DNA of 39,136 nucleotides, taken from assembly GCA_964389525.1 (NCBI GenBank), contig CAYMEX010000022.1, positions 1-39,136 of the forward strand, in the 5' to 3' direction. This document shows positions 22,247-30,014 of this stretch, piece by piece. Numbering within the stretch: the stretch's first letter is position 1; each line of letters begins with the position of its first letter. The notes under the pieces were generated by a model that ran no database searches, was not told the DNA's origin, and saw nothing but the letters and a program-made list of their open reading frames with translations. The translations under genes were made by a program, and so were the position numbers. Source of the DNA: JAFLTL01 sp964389525. GTDB taxonomy: Bacteria > Bacteroidota > Bacteroidia > Bacteroidales > Muribaculaceae.

Positions 22247-22252
22247 AAAGTT
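22233..22252 (+). repeat. Left 20-bp direct repeat of the Abi insert
   Basis: CGCCCCTGCACAAAAAAGTT is repeated without mismatch at 23163-23182, 930 bp further on, on the same strand. The two copies bracket a single-gene, AT-rich island. This copy lies in the trpS promoter and supplies its -33 box. Confidence 0.92.
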
Positions 22253-22489
22253 ACAGGGTCTATAAACTGTTTAGGTTTATAATGATACCGATTTGAGAGA
22301 ATACCTTGGAAAGATCTTATGGCAAAATTGCATCGATGCGTGAAAAGATCACGAGAGAGCCGTGAAATCAAAAGGGAATAAAAAACTAAACCCCGAGGTT
22401 TGTCGTAGACAGGGACACTCGGGGGATTCCGCACCAAAGTTAGAATATTTTTCGTAATTTTACAAACCACAATACGTTAAAATCATATA
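22253..22489 (+). ncRNA. Candidate structured RNA or leader upstream of the Abi gene
   Basis: This 237-bp stretch has no ORF on the sense strand and several good stem-loops. TATAAAC/GTTTATA lies at 22261-22281. GATCTT/AAGATC (22313-22318 with 22345-22350) encloses the palindrome GCATCGATGC. CCCCGAG (22391-22397) pairs with CTCGGGG (22418-22424) around an inner TGTC-GTA-GACA hairpin. Some Abi_2-type HEPN proteins are reported to be paired with nearby noncoding RNA antitoxins, which makes an RNA gene here worth testing. No clear TAnnTTTG promoter is visible; a 5' UTR is the alternative. Confidence 0.35.
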
Positions 22490-23161
22490 GTGAAATACTC
22501 CGAATACGAAAAGGCATTTTCTCCGGCACGCCTGAACAAATATTTAATTGCATGCGATGGCAATACATCCAAGGCACTGACACTGTATCGACATAATGTA
22601 AAGTTATGCCAGAAATTTTACGGCATCCTTAATATATTTGAGGTAGTGCTTCGTAATGCAATAAATACCCACTATCAAGAGGTGTTTAATGATTCGGAGT
22701 GGATAGAAACCCAAGTGCGACATGGAGGAATGATTGAAAATGCACCACAGAAAAACGAGGTGTTAAAAATAATCTCCTCACTTCGGCAAAATGGACGATA
22801 TACCAACGACCGCGTTGTCTCGTCAGTTTCTTTCGGCTTTTGGACGCATCTATTCACACGACAACCATTTCGTCGCGGTGGTCAGAATCTTTTACGCATA
22901 TTTCCTAACCGCACAATCGGATTAGGGCAAAGGGCCGTATTCAACGAACTTCAGGAAATCAAGACATTCCGTAATCGCATCGCCCACCATGAGGCTATAT
23001 GTTTTGATAGCAACGGCCGGATCGATATGACAATAACTCAAAACAAATATGAACTGATCCTTAAATACATTGTATTTCTCGGACACCAAAGCAACCATTT
23101 ATTTTATGGCATAGATATCTTGCCGGATTCCATCATTGCAAAGATCGAGGCACTGAAGTAA
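22490..23161 (+). CDS. Abi-like (Abi_2/AbiD/F) HEPN-type abortive-infection protein
   Basis: A 223-residue, mostly helical protein. The N-terminal Abi_2 motif region is about residues 40-62 (LNIFEVVLRNAINTHY). The HEPN nuclease signature RNRIAH (R161, N162, H166) fits R-N-x3-H. Family members are phage-defence or toxin proteins, and HEPN proteins of this type usually cut RNA. The start is GTG. Base composition is clearly more AT-rich than the GC-rich neighbours, and there is no signal peptide. The stop TAA is followed one base later by the right direct repeat, so the insert ends exactly at the gene. This looks like a recently acquired single-gene defence island. Confidence 0.82.
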   Translation: MKYSEYEKAFSPARLNKYLIACDGNTSKALTLYRHNVKLCQKFYGILNIFEVVLRNAINTHYQEVFNDSEWIETQVRHGGMIENAPQKNEVLKIISSLRQNGRYTNDRVVSSVSFGFWTHLFTRQPFRRGGQNLLRIFPNRTIGLGQRAVFNELQEIKTFRNRIAHHEAICFDSNGRIDMTITQNKYELILKYIVFLGHQSNHLFYGIDILPDSIIAKIEALK

Positions 23162-23162
23162 A

Positions 23163-23182
23163 CGCCCCTGCACAAAAAAGTT
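23163..23182 (+). repeat. Right 20-bp direct repeat of the Abi insert
   Basis: A perfect copy of 22233-22252. On the minus strand this copy contains the T6 tract and the last three stem bases of the korB terminator. The undivided ancestral site would have served as the korB terminator tail and the trpS -33 box at the same time. Confidence 0.92.
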
Positions 23183-23215
23183 CAGGCAATCTCCACAGCG
23201 GGAGACTGCCCGAAC
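23174..23215 (-). terminator. Rho-independent terminator of korAB
   Basis: On the minus strand GTTCGGGCAGTCTCC (23215-23201) pairs with GGAGATTGCCTGAAC (23194-23180): 15 bp with two G-T pairs and a 6-nt loop, followed by TTTTTT (23179-23174). It lies 20 bp beyond the korB stop. Confidence 0.93.
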
Positions 23216-23235
23216 AAAATATCTGCTGAAAGAGC

Positions 23236-24249
23236 TTACTTCACTTCCCAGGTCTCGCCGGCCATGATCATGTCGCGCAACTTGCCGAAGCCCTTTTTGG
23301 CACGCACCTCGGCGACCTGTTCGCTCACAGAGTCGTTGTAGGTGGGAGCGTCGAAGTCGCGGATGACGCCGATAGCCAGCGGTAGCGCGTGGCCGTCCAT
23401 CATCGCCAGCTGCTGATGCAGGAAATTGCTCTCGCAGTGGGCGTCATGCACCAGCACGTCGTCGATCGTGTAGCCGTCCTTGCCGATCTCCACGGCCTTG
23501 AGCAGGAAGCCGTCGCGCACGAGGCCTTTCTCATTGTTCTTGCCGAAGAGCATCTTCTCGCCGTGACGCAGATGTATCGTGCGGTCGGCACGCACCTCGC
23601 GGTCGGTGATGAAGCTGTGTATGCCGTGGTTGAATATCACGCAGTTGGTGAGAATCTCGCATACCGACGTGCCCTTGTGGCGTGCTGCCGCCTCCATGAT
23701 CTCCTGCGACGTCTTCAGCTCCACGTCAAAGGAGCGTGCGAAGAAGTTGCCGCGTGCGCCGAACACCAGCTCGGCCGGGATAAACGGATCCTCCGTCGTG
23801 CCGTAGGGCGACGACTTCGACACGAAACCACGGTCGGACGTCGGCGAGTATTGCCCTTTGGTGAGACCGTAGATCTTGTTGTTGAACAGGATCATGTTTA
23901 TGTCGATATTGCGGCGCACCGCATGTATGAAATGGTTTCCGCCGATAGCCAGACCGTCGCCGTCGCCCGAAACCTGCCATACGGTCATTTCGGGATTGGC
24001 CACCTTGAAGCCGGTGGCGATAGCGGCCGCACGGCCATGGATCGTGTGAAACCCGTAGGTGTTCATGTAGTAGGGAAGGCGCGAGCTGCAGCCGATACCC
24101 GAGATGACCGCCGTCATGTGCGGAGCCACACCGAGCGAGGCCATGGCCTTGTGCAAGACATTGAGCACGGCATGGTCGCCGCATCCGGGACACCAGCGCA
24201 CCGACTGGTCGCTCTTGAAATCTGCCGGTATATATTTCAGATCTTCCAT
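23236..24249 (-). CDS. korB: 2-oxoglutarate (2-oxoacid):ferredoxin oxidoreductase, beta subunit
   Basis: A 337-residue thiamine-diphosphate-binding subunit. It carries WCPGCGDHAVL (C20, C23), a further conserved Cys in GIGCSSRLPYY (C54), and the ThDP/Mg motif GDGDGLAIGGNH (95-106) with NNKIYGLTKGQYSPTS after it. With KorA it performs ferredoxin-linked oxidative decarboxylation of a 2-oxoacid or the reverse carboxylation, which is central to anaerobic Bacteroidales metabolism. It lies 43 bp after korA and is followed by a strong terminator. 2-Oxoglutarate is the likely substrate from family resemblance; another 2-oxoacid cannot be ruled out. Confidence 0.93.
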   Translation of the reverse strand: MEDLKYIPADFKSDQSVRWCPGCGDHAVLNVLHKAMASLGVAPHMTAVISGIGCSSRLPYYMNTYGFHTIHGRAAAIATGFKVANPEMTVWQVSGDGDGLAIGGNHFIHAVRRNIDINMILFNNKIYGLTKGQYSPTSDRGFVSKSSPYGTTEDPFIPAELVFGARGNFFARSFDVELKTSQEIMEAAARHKGTSVCEILTNCVIFNHGIHSFITDREVRADRTIHLRHGEKMLFGKNNEKGLVRDGFLLKAVEIGKDGYTIDDVLVHDAHCESNFLHQQLAMMDGHALPLAIGVIRDFDAPTYNDSVSEQVAEVRAKKGFGKLRDMIMAGETWEVK

Positions 24250-24292
24250 GATTCTATGAAAAGACTCCTGTATTCTGCTTTTAAGGTTGATT

Positions 24293-26134
24293 TTACTTGT
24301 CGAGGATACCTTTCACGCCGTCCACGATCTCCTTCACCATGAAGGGCTGACCCTGTATCTTGTTGATGCGCGATATATTCACGTCGGGGAACTTGGCCTG
24401 CAGATAGTCGGCGAACATGCCCGTGTTCAACTCGGCCACGATCACCTTCTTGTAGCGGCGCAGTATCTCGCCGGTGTTGGCAGGCAGCGGGTTGATATAC
24501 TTGAACTGCGTGAATGCCACCGGCACACCCTCGGCGCAAAGCTCCTCGGCCGCCGTGTAGAGATGGCCGTAGGTGCCGCCCCAGCCGAGCAGCAGCGTGT
24601 CGGCACCGGCGTCGCAGAGCACTTCCTGCGCGGGTATGTCGTCGGCGATGCGGGCGATCTTCTCGCGGCGCAGGTTCACCATCACCTCATGGTTGACCGG
24701 ATCGTTGGAGATAGCGCTTGTCACAGAGTCCTTCTCCAGACCGCCGATGCGGTGCATCAGTCCCTCGGTGCCCGGTATCGCCCAGTAGCGCGAAAGCGTC
24801 TTCTCGTCGCGCATATAGGGCTTCCATGCGTCGCGGAGACCCTCAGGCACATATTTCACCTTGATTTCAGGATAATCCTCGGCTTCGGGCACACGCCATG
24901 CCGACGATCCGTTGCCGATGAAAGCATCGGTGAGCAGTATCACCGGAGTCATGTGCTCCACCGCTATGCGGCATGCCTCGAAAGCCATGGTGAAGCAGTC
25001 GGTCGGCGACGTGGCGGCGACCACCGAGAGAGGCGACTCGCCGTTGCGGCCATAGAGAGCCTGCAGCAGGTCGGTCTGTTCGGTCTTTGTAGGCAGACCG
25101 GTCGAGGGGCCGCTGCGCTGCACGTCGATCACCACAAGCGGAAGCTCGGCCATGACAGCCAGACCGATACCCTCGCTCTTCAGAGCCAGACCCGGACCCG
25201 ACGTCGATGTCACTGCCAGATTTCCGGCAAACGATGCGCCGATCGCCGAGCACACGCCCGCGATCTCGTCCTCCATCTGGCACGCCTTCACCCCGAGGTC
25301 CTTGCGCTTGGCAAGCTCATGCAGGATGTCGGTGGCGGGAGTGATGGGGTAGCTGCCGAGGAAAAGCGGACGTCCCGACTTCTCCGAAGCCATGATCAGG
25401 CCCCACGCAGTAGCCGTGTTGCCGTTGATATCGGTATATATTCCCGGCACGATGCTCTCGGTCTCGACACGATAGGTCGACACCGACGCGTGCACGTTGT
25501 GTCCGAAATTGTAGCCCGCCTCGATCACCTTGGCGTTGGCCTCGAACACAGCCGGTTTTTTCGCAAACTTGTTTTTGAGCAGATGAAGCGCACCCTCGAG
25601 CGGACGGTCGAACAGCCAGCACACCAGACCGAGGGCAAAGATGTTGCGGCACTTGAGCATCGCCTTGTTGTCGAGCCCCGAGTCGGCAAGCGCCGCCTTG
25701 GTCTGCGACGTGATCGGAGCCTCTACCACCTGAGCCGTGATGCCGAGCTCCTTGATGGCGTCGTCGGTCGCATACTGCGCCTTGCTCAGGCCGTCGGCGT
25801 TGAATGTGTCGGTGTCGATGATGATCACACCGCCGGGTTTCAGAAACTGGACATTGCGTTTCAGTGCCGCCGGGTTCATAGCCACAAGCACGTCGCACTG
25901 GTCGCCGGGCGTGTGTACGCCGCGGCCTACGCTCACCTGAAACGCCGACACTCCGCTGAGCGATCCCTGAGGTGCCCGCATGTCGGCCGGATAATCGGGA
26001 AATGTTGAAACTGAGTTGCCAAGGCCTGCCGAAACATTGGTGAAAATGTTTCCTGCCAGTTGCATGCCATCGCCCGAGTCGCCCGAAAACCTGACGACAA
26101 CCTTGTCAAGCGACTTTACGCTGGTCTTCTCCAT
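24293..26134 (-). CDS. korA: 2-oxoglutarate (2-oxoacid):ferredoxin oxidoreductase, fused gamma-alpha subunit
   Basis: A 613-residue subunit. An N-terminal gamma domain (about 1-190) starts with VVRFSGDSGDGMQLAGNIF. It is fused to the alpha pyrimidine-binding domain, which carries GSYPITPATDILHELAK and GLPTKTEQTDLLQALYG. The C-terminal domain includes LLGWGGTYG and AELNTGMFADYLQAKFP. The gamma-alpha fusion is the usual Bacteroidetes form. Transcription starts from a good promoter at 26246-26276, and korB follows on the same message. Confidence 0.94.
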   Translation of the reverse strand: MEKTSVKSLDKVVVRFSGDSGDGMQLAGNIFTNVSAGLGNSVSTFPDYPADMRAPQGSLSGVSAFQVSVGRGVHTPGDQCDVLVAMNPAALKRNVQFLKPGGVIIIDTDTFNADGLSKAQYATDDAIKELGITAQVVEAPITSQTKAALADSGLDNKAMLKCRNIFALGLVCWLFDRPLEGALHLLKNKFAKKPAVFEANAKVIEAGYNFGHNVHASVSTYRVETESIVPGIYTDINGNTATAWGLIMASEKSGRPLFLGSYPITPATDILHELAKRKDLGVKACQMEDEIAGVCSAIGASFAGNLAVTSTSGPGLALKSEGIGLAVMAELPLVVIDVQRSGPSTGLPTKTEQTDLLQALYGRNGESPLSVVAATSPTDCFTMAFEACRIAVEHMTPVILLTDAFIGNGSSAWRVPEAEDYPEIKVKYVPEGLRDAWKPYMRDEKTLSRYWAIPGTEGLMHRIGGLEKDSVTSAISNDPVNHEVMVNLRREKIARIADDIPAQEVLCDAGADTLLLGWGGTYGHLYTAAEELCAEGVPVAFTQFKYINPLPANTGEILRRYKKVIVAELNTGMFADYLQAKFPDVNISRINKIQGQPFMVKEIVDGVKGILDK

Positions 26135-26245
26135 TACTTTTTGAGAAATGTTATATTTTTCTTATGGTTTATTCATGGTCTGCAGCCCGGTTGTGAGCGA
26201 CTGCCCTGATGGTAGTCCTGCCGAATATTTCCGCAGTCAAACGCA

Positions 26246-26276
26246 CAAATTTATCCCTTTTATCCTTTCCGACAAA
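26246..26276 (-). promoter_or_regulatory. Bacteroidetes promoter for korAB
   Basis: On the minus strand, TTTG (26276-26273) is followed after exactly 19 bp by TAAATTTG (26253-26246). This is one of the best matches to the Bacteroidetes consensus in the window. The predicted leader is about 105 nt. Confidence 0.72.
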
Positions 26277-26358
26277 ATATTCCGCCTCCAAAAGTTTTAT
26301 CCCTTCGCCACCATATTCGCGCTTTTAGCCACTTTTTTCCGGCTATACACACAAACGG

Positions 26359-26402
26359 GCGCAAACGGCGCGGGCCGCGCCACATGATAGCGGCATGGCC
26401 CG
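26359..26402 (-). repeat. REP-like hairpin element, copy 1
   Basis: A 44-bp element repeated at 30406-30449 with two mismatches and the same orientation. It folds into an 11-bp stem (26371-26381 with 26392-26402) with mispairs at positions 7 and 8. It begins 22 bp after the stop of a minus-strand gene. No T-run follows, so it looks more like a repetitive extragenic palindrome than a simple terminator. Confidence 0.7.
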
Positions 26403-26424
26403 GCGTATAACTCAAATGATGGTC

Positions 26425-27150
26425 TCAGACACCGAAGTGCCCCTTGTGCACATTGCCGTCGACATCGGTAATCTCGATCTGATACTGTCCCTTGGCCATT
26501 CCGGCTGTCGACAGCGACATCGCGCGCTGAGGTGTGTCGAGTGTGCGCCCCGACAGCACTCGGCCTTCGGGCGTGGTGATCTTTATGCTCCTGATCGTGA
26601 GATTGCGCTTAGCCGAATCCTTTTCAGCCAAGGCAGACTGAGCGGTAGCCGGCTTAACGCCGATCATCAGCTGCCCGTCCTTCATGTCGAGGGAGAACAT
26701 GTCGAAACGTGACTCGCAATTTATACGCCATCTGATTCCGTCGGCACCGCAGCAGTTGTCAACCGCCTGAACCTCTACATACCCTCTGGAGCAATCCATC
26801 TCCGAGATACAGAAGTCGCCATACGATGACTCAAGCATACCTCCGGCCGAAGTGTAGAGTCTGTATTTCACTCCGCTGCGGTAAGTCGGATTGGCAAGAT
26901 CTGTATATTTCAAGTCAAGGCTGGTATCATAATTTCGCAACACAAGCGTCGGGCTATAGCCTGGAAACGATCCCGATGTGCCATCGCCGCCCGTCCATTT
27001 CAGCGTACCCACAGCTGCCGACGGAACACCGGCCGTAGCCTTCCATTTCGCAACTTGATGCCATGATAACCCTGCTTTATTTGCAGATACCGAGACTTCA
27101 AAATAGTCAGCATTACCACTGCGTTCTATTGTTATTGATTTCCCGGTCTG
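26425..27150 (-). pseudogene. C-terminal part of the M43 metalloprotease, out of frame
   Basis: This frame stays open from the CCCC run at 27153-27150 to the stop and encodes 241 residues that continue the preceding protease: TGKSITIERSGNADYFEVS, then AGLSWHQVAKWKATAG, and so on. Removing one C from the run joins the two frames into about 730 residues. The middle part is Cys-containing and beta-rich. The last 80 residues (LTIRSIKITTPEGRVL, then GMAKGQYQIEITDVDGN) look like a small C-terminal beta-sandwich similar in style to secretion or sorting domains. No credible independent start is present; a GTG at 27012 opens the second half only. Confidence 0.7.
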
Positions 27151-28618
27151 GGGTAGTTACTACAGGAGATGCTTGCGATGTTGCATTGCTACTGCTGCTA
27201 CGGTGTGATATGGTCCATGTCAATTCCTCACCATCTATTACAGGAAATGTCAAAGTCTTAGTACGCTCCGAGAAATGTAATCCTCCTATATACTGGCTTC
27301 CAAGTTCTTCGGCTGTCGGCGAAATCAGGCGTGTAGTCATATTTTTAACAGTACTGTTGTATGTTAAAAAGTAGTGCATTCGTTCTGTCTGCAAAGGAGA
27401 AAAACGCTGTATATAATAATTCCCTGAATACGACATTACATTGTATGGATCTGGGGTATATAAATCGCCATGTCCATCACGCAAATTTTGACTTGAATCA
27501 TATTCTCCGTCAATCCACGCATTAGGATCAGCGGGAGTATCTGCAACAAGATCGCCTGCCTCCTTAGAATTACTCCCATCCACATACTCAGGTATACCTC
27601 CTTCCCCTGCTGCTGTTCCATGGTGTGTATGGAACAATCCAAAGCAATGTCCAGCTTCATGAGCAGGTACAGTCTCATATGACATATAATGCCTCGGGTG
27701 AAGAATCAGGGCAGATGATGGGATTCCTTGGGCTACTCCAGCCAGAGTAATCTTCTCTTCACCATATTTGTCTTTATACTTTTTATCCCAGTAACTGAGG
27801 ACGTAAACATCTAAAGCATTTGAATGACTGTTCTTTGCAAATATTTTATTCTGCTCACTTTCTAATCTTAAATCCATATTTTTTATCATATCATCTGTCA
27901 GATAATCAATATATTCGTTACCAATTGACCTGAACTTTATATTCGTGGAATTGGCTTCATGAAAATCTCCCAATGCATCTAATACATTCGCAGTAACGGC
28001 CTCTTTGTTTAGTCCGGTTCCATTTGTTTTCCTAAGGACGTGAATAAATACATTTACGACTTCATACTGATTGTCGGGGATATATGGGGAGCGTGACAAT
28101 GGGACGGTTATATACGCCTCAGGAAATACTTTGGGCTCATACTGATAGAACTGTCCAGTCCTTGAAGTTGTCTTGACAGTTATATCATCCAAGGAGACCA
28201 ACCATCCGTTCTCATAGACATTGTCACCCAGCCTTAAAGAACGTCCTGAAATAACCGTGGATATATCGCAACCAACAAGTTCTTCAAGTTTTGAATAAAT
28301 ATCTTGATCAGATGTTTTATAATCTATATAAAGCGTGCTCGAATTATAATTTTTATATGATTCTTTAGGTACATATAATAACCCGTACATCCATAGTGTA
28401 TCAATGATACTTTTCTTCTTATCATCATCTAATATCAAGGTGTACCGATTATTAGTATCATCATAACCCAACTTTGCATTAAGAGTATAGATGTAAGAAA
28501 AATCAGGGGTTCCAACACCTGATTCTTCCATTTCATCTTCCACCATGTTGTCGCTGCATGCGGTGAAGCCGATAAGCAGGGAGGTGAAAAGTGCGGTCAG
28601 AAGTAAAAGTTTTTTCAT
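27113..28618 (-). CDS. M43 (pappalysin-like) zinc metalloprotease lipoprotein, frameshifted near its end
   Basis: The ORF is 501 residues; the native part probably ends at residue 489, where the frame shifts at the CCCC run. It has a lipoprotein signal (residues 1-20, lipidated Cys21), a beta-rich N-terminal region to about 180, then the catalytic domain. The zinc motif HEAGHCFGLFH (H320, E321, H324, H330) fits HExxHxxGxxH. The family VADTPADPN segment (358-366) and the Met-turn NVMSY (393-397) complete the metzincin site. It is probably a surface or periplasmic protease. Its 24-codon signal and 5' leader are almost identical to those of the next lipoprotein gene. Base composition is more AT-rich than the housekeeping genes. 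Confidence 0.85.
   Translation of the reverse strand: MKKLLLLTALFTSLLIGFTACSDNMVEDEMEESGVGTPDFSYIYTLNAKLGYDDTNNRYTLILDDDKKKSIIDTLWMYGLLYVPKESYKNYNSSTLYIDYKTSDQDIYSKLEELVGCDISTVISGRSLRLGDNVYENGWLVSLDDITVKTTSRTGQFYQYEPKVFPEAYITVPLSRSPYIPDNQYEVVNVFIHVLRKTNGTGLNKEAVTANVLDALGDFHEANSTNIKFRSIGNEYIDYLTDDMIKNMDLRLESEQNKIFAKNSHSNALDVYVLSYWDKKYKDKYGEEKITLAGVAQGIPSSALILHPRHYMSYETVPAHEAGHCFGLFHTHHGTAAGEGGIPEYVDGSNSKEAGDLVADTPADPNAWIDGEYDSSQNLRDGHGDLYTPDPYNVMSYSGNYYIQRFSPLQTERMHYFLTYNSTVKNMTTRLISPTAEELGSQYIGGLHFSERTKTLTFPVIDGEELTWTISHRSSSSNATSQASPVVTTPDREINNNRTQW
28547..28618 (-). repeat. Signal-peptide block, copy A
   Basis: The 72 bp that encode the first 24 residues of the metalloprotease match 29129-29200 at 70 of 72 positions. 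The only two changes lie in the Ser22 codon (AGC here, TCC in the other copy), so the peptide is identical. Confidence 0.95.
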
Positions 28619-28655
28619 AGAAACGTGTTTTTGTTGGTTTATAAACTGAATGTGT

Positions 28656-28719
28656 TTTTGTCCGACCGCAAACGCCCTTTACTGTCGGACGGGCTCAGGC
28701 CAATCCAAAAATATCCATA
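28656..28719 (-). promoter_or_regulatory. Leader block, copy A, with -7 box and hairpin
   Basis: A 64-bp block that matches 29237-29300 with four differences. On the minus strand it holds TATTTTTG (28713-28706), a TAnnTTTG match. Further down it has a stem GTCCGAC (28690-28684) with GTCGGAC (28666-28660). The 37 bp between this block and the start codon do not match copy B. No -33 TTTG is seen. Confidence 0.6.
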
Positions 28720-28762
28720 GTGATAACGTGTTTGCCGTATATTGCGACTTAAATGTAGTTAC

Positions 28763-29200
28763 TCATTCTTCACGTGACTTAGGCTCGAAGAACCATGCCG
28801 GTGGAGAAGTATTAAACTCGGGAGTTATAAACTTACTTCGGGGATTGCTATTTGATTTTGCAGGAACAATGCTTTTAACCCAAATTGAGTCTTTGACGAC
28901 ATCAGGCACCTCCATATTCACATAACCAATATATTTATCTATTTTAATAGAATAATGCTTTATGGATCCCGTTGAAATAGGGAAAACAGAATCCTTTAGC
29001 TCCTTTAAAAGGTGTTCATTATCGCTGTCTGTTGCTCTGAAGAAATATACTCCATCAGTTTGGAATAGTTCCCCGACAACATTGCACCATATGGTAGGGA
29101 TACCTACATTTCTATAAACCTCATCGTCGTTGTCGGAGCATGCGGTGAAGCCGATAAGCAGGGAGGTGAAAAGTGCGGTCAGAAGTAAAAGTTTTTTCAT
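28763..29200 (-). CDS. Small lipoprotein of unknown function
   Basis: A 145-residue protein with a lipoprotein signal identical to that of the M43 protease (lipidated Cys21, then SDNDDE). The mature part (about 125 residues) appears beta-rich. I do not recognise a family; the NVVGELFQTDGVYFFRATDSDN and YIGYVNMEVPDVVKDSI segments hint at a compact exported domain of the kind common in Bacteroidales. The gene is AT-rich, and its Pro/Lys-rich C-terminus ends PKSREE. It has its own copy of the leader block, so it is probably transcribed separately from the protease downstream. Confidence 0.75.
   Translation of the reverse strand: MKKLLLLTALFTSLLIGFTACSDNDDEVYRNVGIPTIWCNVVGELFQTDGVYFFRATDSDNEHLLKELKDSVFPISTGSIKHYSIKIDKYIGYVNMEVPDVVKDSIWVKSIVPAKSNSNPRSKFITPEFNTSPPAWFFEPKSREE
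29129..29200 (-). repeat. Signal-peptide block, copy B
   Basis: The first 24 codons of the small lipoprotein, 70 of 72 bases identical to 28547-28618. Near-complete identity at synonymous positions suggests recent duplication, gene conversion, or constraint on the RNA. Confidence 0.95.
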
Positions 29201-29236
29201 AATAATGATTGTTAGTGTTGATTAATCTGTACTCGA

Positions 29237-29300
29237 TTTTGTCCGACCGCAAACTCCCTTTACCGCCGGACGGCCTCAGGCCAATCCAAAAATATCCATA
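29237..29300 (-). promoter_or_regulatory. Leader block, copy B, with -7 box and hairpin
   Basis: It matches copy A (28656-28719) at 60 of 64 positions. TATTTTTG lies at 29294-29287. The stem GTCCGGC (29271-29265) with GTCGGAC (29247-29241) is kept, because the base that differs from copy A turns an A-T pair into a G-T pair. Another TAnnTTTG match (TAATTTTG, 29361-29354) lies further upstream. Confidence 0.6.
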
Positions 29301-29677
29301 AGATAATGTGCTTTAGTAATTTTCGTGCAATTTACGACTAAATTTTACAAAAGCAAAATTATTTTAAATAAATTTACAGAATTTTAATCCATTGTGTGAC
29401 AGCATGGACGATGCCTAAACGATGCTACGGGAGTATACATCGCCTCTCCGAGGTTCTAAGTTGTATATCGTCTTGCTCCCATGCGGTCGCCCGGGGTTTA
29501 CAATAACAGCGCGCCTCCCGGCGCTTGCATGCGTGAGCTACAGCGCAGCGCGACATGCGTAGCACCGTGCGAGCAAAGCGAGCGCGGTGTAAATGCGTGT
29601 AGCAACATGGAGCCGCGGAGCTGCGACACAATCGTGTAACAAGGTGTCTTTCAGACACGATTTATAGGCGACTTTTA

Positions 29678-30014
29678 CCGGGCACACCTGCCGGTGTACC
29701 CGCATATCTGCATCGCTACGCGATTTCGATATACGGGCCTACTGACATCATATCGCTGACGCGATACATCGGCTGTCAAGCGGGTACATGAAAGCGGCGA
29801 TCAGAATGATTACGGTTTGGCGATAATGATAACATGGCGTCGAAGTACCGAATAGCACCCGCTTCGGAATGTTGTGTCGCTGCGCTGCAGCTCTATATTG
29901 CTGTGCGTCGTACACCGGGTTCCCTCCGGTCACCCGGTGCTATCATATGTGACGCCCGTTTCACGGGCTTTGATGTGGCGTACTGTCGCACGCCCCTACA
30001 AATCAACATTCTTT
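29678..30014. repeat. 337-bp tandem repeat, unit 1
   Basis: Directly followed by unit 2 (30015-30351) with no spacer. The units differ by a few substitutions near their ends and two single-base indels that cancel. Each contains five of the short hairpins listed for the region. The 61-codon frames seen in both units look like chance frames. Confidence 0.95.

Noticed and set aside
22207..22470. 87-codon minus-strand frame upstream of trpS
   Set aside because: It spans the insertion junction and the trpS promoter, and it is antisense to the hairpin-rich leader of the Abi gene; probably chance.
26148..26387. 79-codon plus-strand frame before korA
   Set aside because: It overlaps the korAB promoter and the REP-like repeat; low-complexity and without family features.
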